Source: Prorocentrum cordatum (lineage: Eukaryota; Sar; Dinophyceae; Prorocentrales; Prorocentraceae). Taken from it: 64,000 nt of DNA. Below the pieces are notes generated by a model, which had not been told where the DNA came from, searched no databases, and worked only from the letters and a program-made list of their open reading frames with translations. Shown piece by piece: positions 31,066 through 39,948 of the stretch. The position numbers and the translations under genes are program-made. The stretch is from NCBI GenBank assembly GCA_963575745.1, contig CAUYUJ010020704.1, forward strand, positions 189,407 to 253,406, in the 5' to 3' direction. How positions within the stretch are numbered: position 1 is the stretch's first letter; every line of letters starts with the position of its first letter.

Positions 31066-33132
31066 TCAGGGCGAAACCGGAGAGCCGATTTGCCCAAGAA
31101 GTCTGCGCTTCTGGAGCGGGAGCAGCAAGGCCCACGAATTCAGACGGACCCAGTCCGCGGGGAGCACCTCGTCCACGGCAACCGCACCCATCGCGCGGAC
31201 ATCCGCCAGCAAGGCGTCTGCCTGCGCGCGGGGTATGCGCGCGTCGGACATGAGGTCGTCGAAGCCGCTCACAGGCGGCACGCCCGCGTCTGCCCCGACC
31301 GGCGCAGCGGGCGCCGGGCGGAAAACGCCGACGGCGTCGAACTTTGCCGCCTCCCGGACGCTCCACGCGGTCATGCACGGAGCACACGAGAGTACGTCCT
31401 GCAAAGAGCCGTCCGACAAGACGGAGGTGAATGGGAACTGCCTCACGCGGTTCTGCATGTGCCGGATGTCCTCCGCACCCACCTTATTCGTCGTCTCCCA
31501 GAGGCCCTCCAGCTTGCCCGTGAAAACGGCGCCATGGTTCCAGCAGACGCCCTTGTTCCCGTCGTTGAAGGACTGGGAAACCTGGATCTCGGTGTGCTGG
31601 CCGACGAACAGAGACAGGAACAAAGAGACGGGGGCGGTCTTCTCGTGGGCGAACTCAACCGGCCGGAAGTCGCCCCAGAAGATGAACCGCTTCGTGCCGC
31701 TGGCCAGGTTCCGGAGTCCAAAGGAGGAGCCCAAGGCAGGCTTGCGCAGAACCCGTTTCGGAGTGAACAAGTCGTCGAAAGGGTAAACTACCGTGCTCTT
31801 CCCGGAATTCGACGGCCCCACCAGGAAGGGCACCCTCGTCGTCTTCTTCGGGCCGACCATCAGAATGTCCCGCAGAGACGCCGCGAGCTCCCGAACGTCG
31901 AAAGAAGCGGCGCTGCGGGAGAAGATGGTCTCCACGGCTGACCTGTACGAGCACGCCGGGCCATGGGGACATGTCTCCTCAGCGCAGCGGCACACGAGCG
32001 TCCAATCGTCCACCGCCTCGAAGGCCGCGTTCTCGCGGGCAGACGCCCACTCCTTCGTCTCCTCAAGGTCCGCCGTCAGCTTGCGCACTCGGCTGCGGAC
32101 GAACCGCTGCATGGCCTTCGTCCCGCGGTCCTGGACGTACGCCATCAGGCTGCCCTTCGTCCACAAGTGCTTGGCGATGATGGTCGAAGTCAAGTCTACG
32201 AGGTCGAACGTCGTCTTCGTGCCCATCGCCCCGGCCGCCTTGTCCGTGGCCTCCCGGCGCTTCACCCACACGCCTGCCATGTATGGCTCCTGCGACATCT
32301 CGAAGAGGTCGATGGCGTCGTTCTCGCGCGCGAACCCGGCCCAGTCTGGCTGCCACACCCACGGGGCGTCGTCGACATCTGGTTTGGCTGGGGTCTCCAT
32401 ATACCCGTACCTCACGGCGCTCCACATTCGCTGGTGGGAACCAGAGAAATGGCTCGGCAACAAATGGCGCTCGCGCAGAGTGCGCTTGGCCTGCTGGAAA
32501 CGGCCCGACCTAGTCAGCTTCACAGCAACGTGGAAATGGATCGCGCCGTCTTTGTGCTTCTCCTGGAACACCACCGCCATGGACACGAGCGCTTGGCCGT
32601 CCGGTTCCTGCCTAGTGCGGCCGCCCGCGGACCCAGTCGGAATCGGATTGTTGAATGCGTCGGCCACTGCTTTTCCGCTGTCCTCCCGGCTCATCGTGCC
32701 AAGATCGCGGTACTGGCGGCCGTCGGGAAGGGTCGCGTCCAGGACGCGCGATATGGTCACCAAGTATACCCACTGCAACGAGTCCAGCTTCTCGGCCTCA
32801 GCCAACACGGTCTCCAGAGGCGACGCGGCGTCCTGGTCGGGCTGCGTTTCCGAAACGACCTCGGTTGTCAGGCTCTTGAACTCGTGCTTGCGTTGGTCCA
32901 AAGCATGCTCTTGCAAACCGAGTTTCAAAGCGACCTGGCGGCGACACTCACGCGACGAAATGTGTTTCAAGTCCTTGCCTACTAAGACGGCCTTCAAGGC
33001 GTCCCGGATGGCTTTGGTTTCGACGGCCTCGGCGTCCACGCCTGCGGACGGGACTGGGGGAGACGGCACCACGTACCCCGTGTCCGTCTTCTGCCGCAAG
33101 CGGCGCCTCGGCATAGACGGGTCTGTGAGCAT
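31066..33132 (-). CDS. Full-length Rep: HUH endonuclease + SF3 helicase (688 aa)
   Basis: Intact frame from ATG 33132. Residues ~115-260 form a Rep nuclease: GAIHFHVAVKL carries the HUH pair His199/His201, and RYGYMETPAK (241-250) offers Tyr242 or Tyr244 as nicking residue with Lys250. Residues ~410-570 are an SF3 AAA+ helicase: Walker A GPSNSGKST (439-447), Walker B FIFWGDF (483-489), motif C region GAVFTGK (534-540), RHMQNRVRQFPF (557-568). Such proteins nick origin DNA and unwind it, as in circular-ssDNA replicons. Walker B has Gly487 where helicase-only copies have Asp, which may cripple ATPase. Pif1-type helicase motifs are absent, so it is not a Helitron. From memory, similar proteins occur in other dinoflagellates. 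A TATA-like stretch lies about 50 bp upstream. Confidence 0.85.
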   Translation of the reverse strand: MLTDPSMPRRRLRQKTDTGYVVPSPPVPSAGVDAEAVETKAIRDALKAVLVGKDLKHISSRECRRQVALKLGLQEHALDQRKHEFKSLTTEVVSETQPDQDAASPLETVLAEAEKLDSLQWVYLVTISRVLDATLPDGRQYRDLGTMSREDSGKAVADAFNNPIPTGSAGGRTRQEPDGQALVSMAVVFQEKHKDGAIHFHVAVKLTRSGRFQQAKRTLRERHLLPSHFSGSHQRMWSAVRYGYMETPAKPDVDDAPWVWQPDWAGFARENDAIDLFEMSQEPYMAGVWVKRREATDKAAGAMGTKTTFDLVDLTSTIIAKHLWTKGSLMAYVQDRGTKAMQRFVRSRVRKLTADLEETKEWASARENAAFEAVDDWTLVCRCAEETCPHGPACSYRSAVETIFSRSAASFDVRELAASLRDILMVGPKKTTRVPFLVGPSNSGKSTVVYPFDDLFTPKRVLRKPALGSSFGLRNLASGTKRFIFWGDFRPVEFAHEKTAPVSLFLSLFVGQHTEIQVSQSFNDGNKGVCWNHGAVFTGKLEGLWETTNKVGAEDIRHMQNRVRQFPFTSVLSDGSLQDVLSCAPCMTAWSVREAAKFDAVGVFRPAPAAPVGADAGVPPVSGFDDLMSDARIPRAQADALLADVRAMGAVAVDEVLPADWVRLNSWALLLPLQKRRLLGQIGSPVSP

Positions 33133-33221
33133 TGCAGTGCACGGTACTCCCAGTGACAGGTGCCAAGGTCCGCACGGTTCCCCCTATAAGACTTGAGCCA
33201 CAAGGCAGCTGCAGTGGTTTT

Positions 33222-33451
33222 AAGCACCAATGGCCATGAGCACCAGGACGGCTGTGAGCACCACTTCAAAGCCTGAGAGCACCTCAGAGCCCATTAAGTA
33301 AGAACGGCTTGAGCCGAAGCGCCTGTGGGCGCTACAAGGCTGGTGATCACCGCAACAGCCTCAGAGCACCACAGAACTCGAAAGGACCTCAGAGCACCGC
33401 AACAGCTACAGAGCACCACAGGACGTGAGTCTCAACGTGCCTGCGAGCACC
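33222..33451 (+). promoter_or_regulatory. GAGCACC box cluster upstream of Rep, unit 3
   Basis: Seven perfect GAGCACC boxes (33238, 33256, 33277, 33364, 33392, 33411, 33445) plus AAGCACC at 33222, all in one orientation, 90-320 bp upstream of the Rep ATG. They share AGAGCAC with the junction iteron CTAGAGCACAAC, so they may be Rep-binding sites for autoregulation. The clustering is observed; the role is inferred. Confidence 0.5.
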
Positions 33452-33689
33452 GACTGGTCAGAGGAAGGGGGAGGGAGGGGGAGGGAAAGGTATGCCCACC
33501 AACTGGACATCGACGACATTCCCAAGACAACCCAAACAGGCGCTGGAACTGCCAAATGGCCCAAGATTGCCCCAAAACCTGTCTGGGTCGGAGCGGGAAA
33601 ACCGATGCAACTTGTCCCAAGAGTGCAAGCGAGGCCGATTCCCTCTCCCTGAATCCACCGCACTCCGAGGGCTCTGGAAGCCGGGGGCG

Positions 33690-34345
33690 GAGGGGTGGAG
33701 AGGACTTGGGGGTTCTGGAGGGTTCTGGAGGTTTTGGGAAGTCCTCCGAAAGTAGAAAGAGTTTGGGAGGGTTCCCGAGGATTTGGGAGCAGTGCGAGGG
33801 TTTCGGATGTATGGGGAGTTGTGGAGGTTTTGGGGGGAGCGCGGAGGGGTTAGAAGGTAGGGGGGGGTTCTGGAGGGTTTGGAGGTTTTGGGAAGTCTTC
33901 CAAAAGTTTAGGGGGTGTGGGAGGGTTCCGGAGGATTTGGGAGCAGTGCGAACGAGGGTTTCGGATGCATGGGGGTGGGGGGTGGGGGGAGGAGGTATGG
34001 GGGGGTTCTGGAGGGTTCTGGAGGTTTTGGGAAGTCTTCTGAAAATTTAGGGGGGTTGGGAGGGTTCCGGAGGATTTGGGAGCAGTGCGAGGGTTTCGGA
34101 TGCATGGGGGTGGGGGGTGGGGGGAGTGCGGAGGGGTTAGGAGGTATGGGAGGGTTCTGGAGGGTTCTGGAGGTTTTGGGAAGTCTTCCGAAAATTTAGG
34201 GGGGTTGGGAGGGTTCCGGAGGATTTGGGAGCAGTGCGAGGGTTTCGGATGTATGGGGAGTTGTGGAGGTTTTAGGGGGAGCGCGGAGGGGTTAGGAGGT
34301 ATGGGAGGGTTCTGGAGGGTTCTGGAGGTTTTGGGAGGTCTCCAA
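33690..34345 (+). repeat. ~150-bp minisatellite, four copies (unit 3)
   Basis: Anchors at about 33779, 33933, 34073 and 34224 (spacing 140-154 bp), collinear with 24440-25105. Confidence 0.85.
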
Positions 34346-34349
34346 TAGC

Positions 34350-34475
34350 TTCGCTGTCGATTTCAAGATCGATCTCACGATCAATATCACTATCGATCTC
34401 ACTGTCGATTCCACGGTCGACCTTAAGATATATCTCAAAATCCACGATCGATCTCAGAATCGAGCTCACGAAATC
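34350..34475 (+). repeat. Degenerate 12-mer array (TCGATCTCA type), unit 3
   Basis: About ten 12-bp copies rich in CGAT. The minus strand reads as an (I/L)D(S/R)EID repeat, which is a by-product. Confidence 0.75.
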
Positions 34476-35548
34476 CGCACCAAATTCAGTGGGGCGCCGG
34501 AACATACGAAGATTGTATAATCGTACAAAACCAATAACATTGCACAGAATCGGACTCTCCAGGTGCTCTCCAGGTGCACCCCCGGTCAAGCGGCCGCCTC
34601 GCGACAGGGCGACGCGACCCTGCGGGTGTCTGAAGGGCGATGATAATGGCAATGCCAATGGAGGGAGAGCGGGAGGCAGGGAGGGAGCGCAAGCGGCGGC
34701 CCACATTGCCAGGAATCGGTGCTCTCGCCTCCGCGCCGGGCAATCCTCACAAGGGGGCGCGCAGAGTCCTGAGAAGAAAAATCAAAACAAATCCCCTGTT
34801 TAGGGCGCCGAATTTTCCACCCGGCTGCCCTGGCCCCCTGGGGGTCCCCCGTTGCAATCTACCCTTGCTGTCCGAAAACAACAAAAAAACAAAAAAGTTT
34901 CGTTTGCGTGTCCTTCCCTGCTCCAATTCAATACCCCTCACAGACTCCGAACCCTCCCTCGGGCAGCAGGGACTACTCCGTCAATCCACAAGAGCAATTA
35001 AATCTTTGCGGAAAATCTCGGGAGTGTGTGCTTACCAAGCTTGGGAAGGTAGCGCGCCGTGAATGGGGCTGGGGAAGGTGAGTGCCTGGCCGTAGGCCTT
35101 CCGGTCCGGACACGCAATCAAAAAAACGACGGGGGGGGGGGAAGCGTGGCCAGCGCGACGGCGAGAGCACCATTCCGACGTCCACGTGCAACCCTGTGGT
35201 ACGTAACGGGCCCACAAAGAAAACGGCTCCGACACGAGCGAGGGATCCATGTTCAGACATATTTTCTCGGAGTGTACGCCTGGGGCGTCCGCCGTCGACA
35301 TGGACGCGGGTCCTGGCGCGGTTCGGTCTGGCCCGGCAAAAGCCTCGGCGCCTGGGCGGGCGTGCGCAAGCCTCCCCGATAGGGAGGAGAGAGGAACACG
35401 CTGTGACCAGCGCGACGGCGAGGGTGCCATTCCGACCAGCGACCCGAACACGGCGAACTTCGCCCACGACCCGCGCTCGCGACCCGCGACACGACGCGCG
35501 CCCCGCGCCCGCCACCCGTCTACGATCCGTCTGGCCTGGCGGCCCCAA
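34476..35548. other. GC-rich unit segment, no supported gene (unit 3)
   Basis: See 16501-17270. Lacks protein domains. Confidence 0.6.
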
Positions 35549-35780
35549 CTAGAGCACAACCTAGAGCACAACCTAGAGCACAACCTAGAGCACAACTCAT
35601 GAAGGTATATATTTTCATAGAAAAAATGGCACTCAACCTTCCCAAATCAAAAAAGAATCAATACTTTCTTTATTTTCGAACGCGAATGCGTGCCAGACTA
35701 CCATGAAATGAGTTGTGCTCTAGGTTGTGCTCTAGGTTGTTCTCTAGGTTGTGCTCTAGTTGTGCTCTAGTTGTGCTCTA
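35549..35780. repeat. Iteron palindrome: 4 direct + 6 inverted 12-mers (unit 3/4 junction)
   Basis: Four CTAGAGCACAAC (35549-35596), a 115-bp AT-rich spacer, six inverted copies (35712-35780; the third reads GTTGTTCTCTAG). Confidence 0.95.
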
Positions 35781-37105
35781 AGGCGGCCCCTGGGATAAGC
35801 GGTCGCCTGCCCTCCCCGCCCCCGGACCTTCAATCCGACGGAATTGGCTTTCCTCCGCGTTTTGTAGAAGTGGCATAACGCACCGCCAACAAGTCGCGAA
35901 GGCAAGCGCTGTTGGTCGCAGCACCGGCCGCGAGCTCCACGTTGCAAGCGCCGGGCAACGCGCCCTGCCGCCTCCTCCGCCGCGGGCCAGACGCGCGGGC
36001 AACGCGTTGCACGATGTTCTGGACACACGTGCAAACGACATGAAGCCGAAATGATACGCAGGCTGTGTCCCGCGCGGGCCTGCAGCAAGGCCCACGAATT
36101 CAGACGGGCCCAGTCCGCGGGGAGCACCTCGTCCACGGCAGCCGCACCCATCGCGCGGACATTCGCCAGCAAGGCGTCTGCCTGCGCGCGGGGTATGCGC
36201 GCGTCGGACACGAGGTCGTCGAAGCCGCTCACAGGCGGCACGCCCGCGTCTGCCCCGACCAGCGCAGCGGGCGCCGGGCGGAAAACGCCGACGGCGTCGA
36301 ACTTTGCCGCCTCCCGGACGATCCACGCGGTCATGCGCGGAGCACACGAGAGTACGTCCTGCAAAGAGCCGTCCGACAAGACGGAGGTGAATGGGAACTG
36401 CCTCGCGCGGTTCTGCATGTGCCGGATGTCCTCCGCACCCACCTTATTCGTCGTCCCCCAGAGGCCCTCCAGCTTGCCCGTGAAAACGGCGGCGTGGTTC
36501 CAGCAGACGTCCTTGTTCCCGTCGTTGAAGGACTGGGAAACCTGGATCTCGGTGTGCTGGCCGACGAACAGAGACAAGAACAAAGAGACGGGGACGGTCA
36601 TCTCGTGGGCGAACTCAACCGGCCGGAAGTCGTCCCAGAAGATGAACCGCTTCGTGCCGCTGGCCAGGTTCCGGAGTCCAAAGGAGGAGCCCAAGGCAGG
36701 CTTGTGCAGAACCCGTTTCGGAGTGAACAAGTCGTCGAAAGGGTAAACCACCGTGCTCTTCCCGGAATTCGACGGCCCCACCAGGAAGGGCACCCTCGTC
36801 GTCTTCTTCGGGCCGACCATCAGAATGTCCCGCAGAGACGCCGCGAGCTCCCGAACGTCGAAAGAAGCGGCGCTGCGGGAGAAGATGGTCTCCACGGCTG
36901 ACCTGTACGAGCACGCCGGGCCATGGGGACATGTCTCCTCAGCGCAGCGGCACACGAGCGTCCAATCGTCCACCGCCTCGAAGGCCGCGTTCTCGCGGGC
37001 AGACGCCCACTCCTTCGTCTCCTCAAGGTCCGCCGTCAGCTTGCGCACTCGGCTGCGGACGAACCGCTGCATGGTCTTCGTCCCGCGGTCCTGGACGTGC
37101 GCCAT
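35756..37105 (-). CDS. Truncated Rep: SF3 helicase without HUH nuclease (449 aa), unit 4
   Basis: Intact frame from ATG 37105. Motifs as in unit 3's copy: GPSNSGKST, FIFWDDF with both acidic residues, AAVFTGKLEGLW, RHMQNRARQFPF. The GPKKTTRVPF segment is complete here. The ~110-residue C-terminal tail comes from flanking DNA and ends in the iterons. Conservation of an open helicase frame in two of four such copies, despite many indels elsewhere, hints at function but may simply reflect recent duplication. Confidence 0.7.
   Translation of the reverse strand: MAHVQDRGTKTMQRFVRSRVRKLTADLEETKEWASARENAAFEAVDDWTLVCRCAEETCPHGPACSYRSAVETIFSRSAASFDVRELAASLRDILMVGPKKTTRVPFLVGPSNSGKSTVVYPFDDLFTPKRVLHKPALGSSFGLRNLASGTKRFIFWDDFRPVEFAHEMTVPVSLFLSLFVGQHTEIQVSQSFNDGNKDVCWNHAAVFTGKLEGLWGTTNKVGAEDIRHMQNRARQFPFTSVLSDGSLQDVLSCAPRMTAWIVREAAKFDAVGVFRPAPAALVGADAGVPPVSGFDDLVSDARIPRAQADALLANVRAMGAAAVDEVLPADWARLNSWALLQARAGHSLRIISASCRLHVCPEHRATRCPRVWPAAEEAAGRVARRLQRGARGRCCDQQRLPSRLVGGALCHFYKTRRKANSVGLKVRGRGGQATAYPRGRLRAQLEHN
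35989..36084 (+). repeat. 96-bp direct repeat, downstream copy (unit 4)
   Basis: Pairs with 37107-37202. Confidence 0.88.
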
Positions 37106-37106
37106 C

Positions 37107-37202
37107 AGACGCGCGGGCAACGCGTGGCACGATGTTCTGGACACACGTGCAAACGACATGAAGCCGCAATGATACGCAGGCTGTGTCCCGCGCGGGCCTG
37201 CA
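37107..37202 (+). repeat. 96-bp direct repeat, upstream copy (unit 4)
   Basis: Pairs with 35989-36084. Confidence 0.88.
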
Positions 37203-37528
37203 CTAAGGCAAACGCGCGTAAAGCGCAGGAGTCGCGAGCACCGCAGGACCCTCGCCATGGGCAGCCGAGCACCTCCCGAAAGGCAGGGATGGAACAGTAG
37301 CAGCACGGCTACGATTTTCAAGTCTACGGATCCACGACACGTTTCTCGGTGCATGCGCTGCGGCAGGAATTCTGAAATCTCTCGGCGGTCACTGAGGAAA
37401 AATCCGCTCTGGCAGAGGCCGAGCCGCCGATTCGGCTGGCTCCCCGGCCGCGGCTGGAAAAATTGCGTCGCGGCAAAGACCGTGCCGCCGACTCGGCTGA
37501 TCAGCGCCAATGCTCCCGGGCCGCAGGC

Positions 37529-39068
37529 TCAATCGCTCGGGATCCTGCCTCCCTCGGCCACGACGACCTCCGCCGCCTTCGTCTTCATCTTAGCCACGGC
37601 TGCCCTGATGACGCTCTTCGGGATGCCCATGGCGACGCGCCTGAGGCGCGCCTTGCAAGCGCTCTGAGACTCGTTGGCCGGCGCGCTCTGCTCTGCCATT
37701 CGCCGGTTGACCTCCGCCCAGAGGAAGTAGTCGAGGGGGTTCAAGTCCGGGGAATACTTGGGGAACTTGATGGGGGTGATCTTGAGACCCCGCCTGAGAG
37801 CGACCGAGCGGGGTCGACCGGGGCGCGAACGGCGGGCGATCAAGAGCGGGCGCCGACTGGCGGGGCGATCGCCAGACGGGGCCCGACTCGAACTCGCGGC
37901 CGCCGCGGTGGCGCGCCAACTAAGGGGGCCGCTTGCAGTCAACGGCCTTCTTGCTCTTGTACCCCGTGGGGTCGTTATCCTCCAGGATGCGGAAGGCGCG
38001 GCGCCCCTTCCGGCAACGGCGAAGCGCGGGAGCGAGGACGCCCGCGTAGAAATCGCAGGCTGCGTCGGCGCACCACAGGGTGGGCAGGTAGTGCCAGACG
38101 CGGACCTTGTTGTTCACGATGGCTGCGGCCACGTGAACCTTGGCGCCTGGGTTCACCCTGTTCCGGTTCCCCTTCGGCTTCGTGAAAGGCTTGAGGACCT
38201 CGGGGGAGGGCCCGGCCAGCCGGCCCCCCGCCCGGCCCCCCCCCCCGCCCCTCGCATCCGAAAGAAACTACGCCAATAAGAACCCTCATACCAGAAAGAA
38301 ACGACGCCAAGAAAAACATGTCCGATCGCCTGGACGGGGCCGATCAGACCCGATCAGACTTGGATCGCAGACATGGATCGGGGCAACGATCGGGGGCGGA
38401 ATCGGCATCTCGACTTCGGCGGCCCGGCGGCCCCCGCCCCCAGCCCCTGGGATCGCACTCGGGACCGAGAGTCGCGCCCCCTCTGCCTTGGTGCGAAGGT
38501 GGCCGCGAACGCGACTCTTCTTTGCGTGCGTCTTCGCCCGCTTGGTCATGGGAATGGGGAACACCTTATTGTCGATGATGGCATCGACCTGGTGCGTGAA
38601 ATAGTTGCCCGGGAGCCGCTTCCACCCGGAACGCGCCGCCACGCGCTCCTCCGCCTCTGCGGAGCCGCGGAGCGGCTCCGCGCGGGGGGCGCGCCAGGTG
38701 ACCCCGAGGCGCTTGAAGTGCCTGGAGGCCGTGCCCTTGTGGACGTCGGAGACCCGCGCGGCCTTCATCACGTCCTTGAGGTGAACCTCGGCCTCGCCCT
38801 TGGCCGCCCGAATCAAACGAACCCGCGCGTTGTTCAAGGCGCGGAGCTTGACGGCCGTGAGCTTGGGCTTGCGGCCGCGAGTCTCCGCTGGGCCACGCCT
38901 GTGCGCGGCGCCCCGGAGGGCCCGGCGGACGGTCGTCAAATCCGGCCCAGTCTCGTCGAGGGACTCACGGGTCCGACTAACGAGGTCGCGTATCTCCACC
39001 GGGGTCTTCCCAGTGGCGTAGAGCGAGAAGCAGCGGTCGAGCTCCCTCTTGCTGAGGTGGGGCGCCAT
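37529..39068 (-). CDS. Tc1/mariner-type DDD transposase, intact after removal of two introns (372 aa)
   Basis: Three exons (39068-38480, 38197-37929, 37789-37529) join into one 373-codon frame from ATG to stop. Residues ~20-125 form paired helix-turn-helix domains with a GRKPK linker at 65-69. The catalytic core has VDAIIDNK (Asp162 or Asp166), LEDNDPTGYKSKK (Asp270) and SPDLNPLDYFLW (Asp306): a DDD triad with about 35 residues between the last two, close to mariner/Tc1 spacing and length. It would cut and paste DNA at terminal inverted repeats in the nucleus. It lies 424 bp upstream of the helicase-only Rep and is the only copy in the window without a lesion. Its own terminal repeats are not certain; the MITE 311 bp upstream is one candidate end. 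Confidence 0.82.
37790..37928 (-). other. Intron 2 of the transposase (139 nt, direct-repeat boundaries)
   Basis: GCGG stands at both edges (37929-37932 and 37790-37793). Removing one repeat plus the interior joins the AAG CGG codons to GGT CTC AAG in frame. No GT-AG boundaries. Confidence 0.65.
38198..38479 (-). other. Intron 1 of the transposase (282 nt, direct-repeat boundaries)
   Basis: GAGG stands at both edges (38480-38483 and 38198-38201). Its interior has stops and GATC-rich imperfect repeats. Excision joins KAE to VLKPFTKPK in frame. No GT-AG boundaries. Confidence 0.65.
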
Positions 39069-39378
39069 CTGGGCCCGCGACCGAAAAAGGGGTCAGATGG
39101 CCTCGGGGCGGGGCGAGGCCGTTGCTGCGGTGACGACTGAGCCGAGACAGCTGCGCCAGGTGAACGGAAGGCTTGTCGATGTGACCGGGGCACGCGGCGG
39201 CGTTCATAGTCTGGCGTCGCTCTTGACGCCGCCCTCAAGACGGGCGGCTTCGGGCAGCCTCAAAGTCCTTGCAGGGCGCCAACGGGAGAGCGCAACCCGT
39301 TGGGCAGCGGGGAGGGGGCCAGTCTTGCAACGCAACCCATGCAGATGCCCGTAGCCGAAGATGCCATGGCAAATGAGT

Positions 39379-39617
39379 CCGCCGTTTGCGAAATAAACGC
39401 CCACGTGTGGAAGTACCGAGATCCCCGCCCCGCGCCCCGCATTTCAATGTTGGCCACCGAACACGCCGAAGGGGAGTGCGAAGCGTTGCGAAATAAACGC
39501 CCACATATGTTGGACTGCCCAGCCCTCCCCGTCAACCTTGAAATGCGGGGGAAAGGGGGCGTGCTTCGTCGTCTTGTTTTCGATCCCTAAGATGGGCGTT
39601 TATTTCGCAAACGGCGG
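39379..39617. mobile_element. MITE with perfect 25-bp terminal inverted repeats, unit 4; array edge
   Basis: Termini 39379-39403 and 39593-39617 are perfect inverted copies; a partial third copy lies near 39486. Array sequence stops exactly at its right end. Confidence 0.85.
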
Positions 39618-39948
39618 TTTCACTGAGGTGGTGGGTTTTGGTCATGGGGGAAGCGCCAGCTCACCTCCCAAACTGCCTATCCTTCGCCTGGCGCCCCTAC
39701 TGGGGGCCCTGCGGACATCTGTTTTTAGCCTCCGCCGCCAGCCGCGCCCGCGACGCCCGCGGGAGCGCGCAGACACGGAGGTATTCGATGTCATAGTTCG
39801 ATGCATCTGGCGCAGCCCCTGATTTCTGGGCTGCGGTCGAGTCATGCCCGGCCGAGCTCGCCCTAGCCGTTGACCTCCCCGTGTCCCTCTCCACCCTGTT
39901 GCAGCGCTTGCGCTAGACATAGCTCCCCCGAGGGGCTCGGGGCAGCAG
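39618..39948. other. Non-array DNA before the retrotransposon, nothing certain
   Basis: An open plus frame leads toward the RNase H region but shows no recognisable domain; possibly retrotransposon sequence. Confidence 0.4.

Larger units (their letters stand above)
1..39617 (-). repeat. Tandem array of ~9.1-kb composite units (transposase + Rep)
   Basis: The same series of segments recurs in the same orientation. Using the direct 12-bp iterons as anchor (17271, 26311, 35549) the periods are 9040 and 9238 bp. Transposase 3' ends recur at about 14201, 19227, 28288 and 37529. Two units are complete (17446-26358, 26474-35596). The leftmost is cut by the window edge and by the 2508-12410 insertion. 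The next is chimeric and contains an assembly gap. The last stops at 39617, at the outer end of a MITE. Copies look nearly identical by eye but carry private indels and stops, so this is not simple assembly duplication. Copies left of 16400 share a variant transposase 5' region that the other three lack. Confidence 0.93.

Noticed and set aside
31066-33132. Helitron RepHel
   Set aside because: The helicase is SF3 (GPSNSGKS, FIFW-D, RHMQ), not Pif1-type, and only a single-tyrosine HUH region is seen.
33181-33190. TATA box as a certain Rep promoter
   Set aside because: The minus strand reads TTATAGGGGG about 50 bp before the ATG, but dinoflagellate promoters usually lack TATA, so it is only mentioned with the gene.
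31793-33196. Long plus-strand open frame (467 codons) across the Rep gene
   Set aside because: It is the antisense shadow of the intact minus-strand Rep with its HUH and Walker motifs; similar long plus frames at 21716-23338 and 12408-13784 are also shadows.
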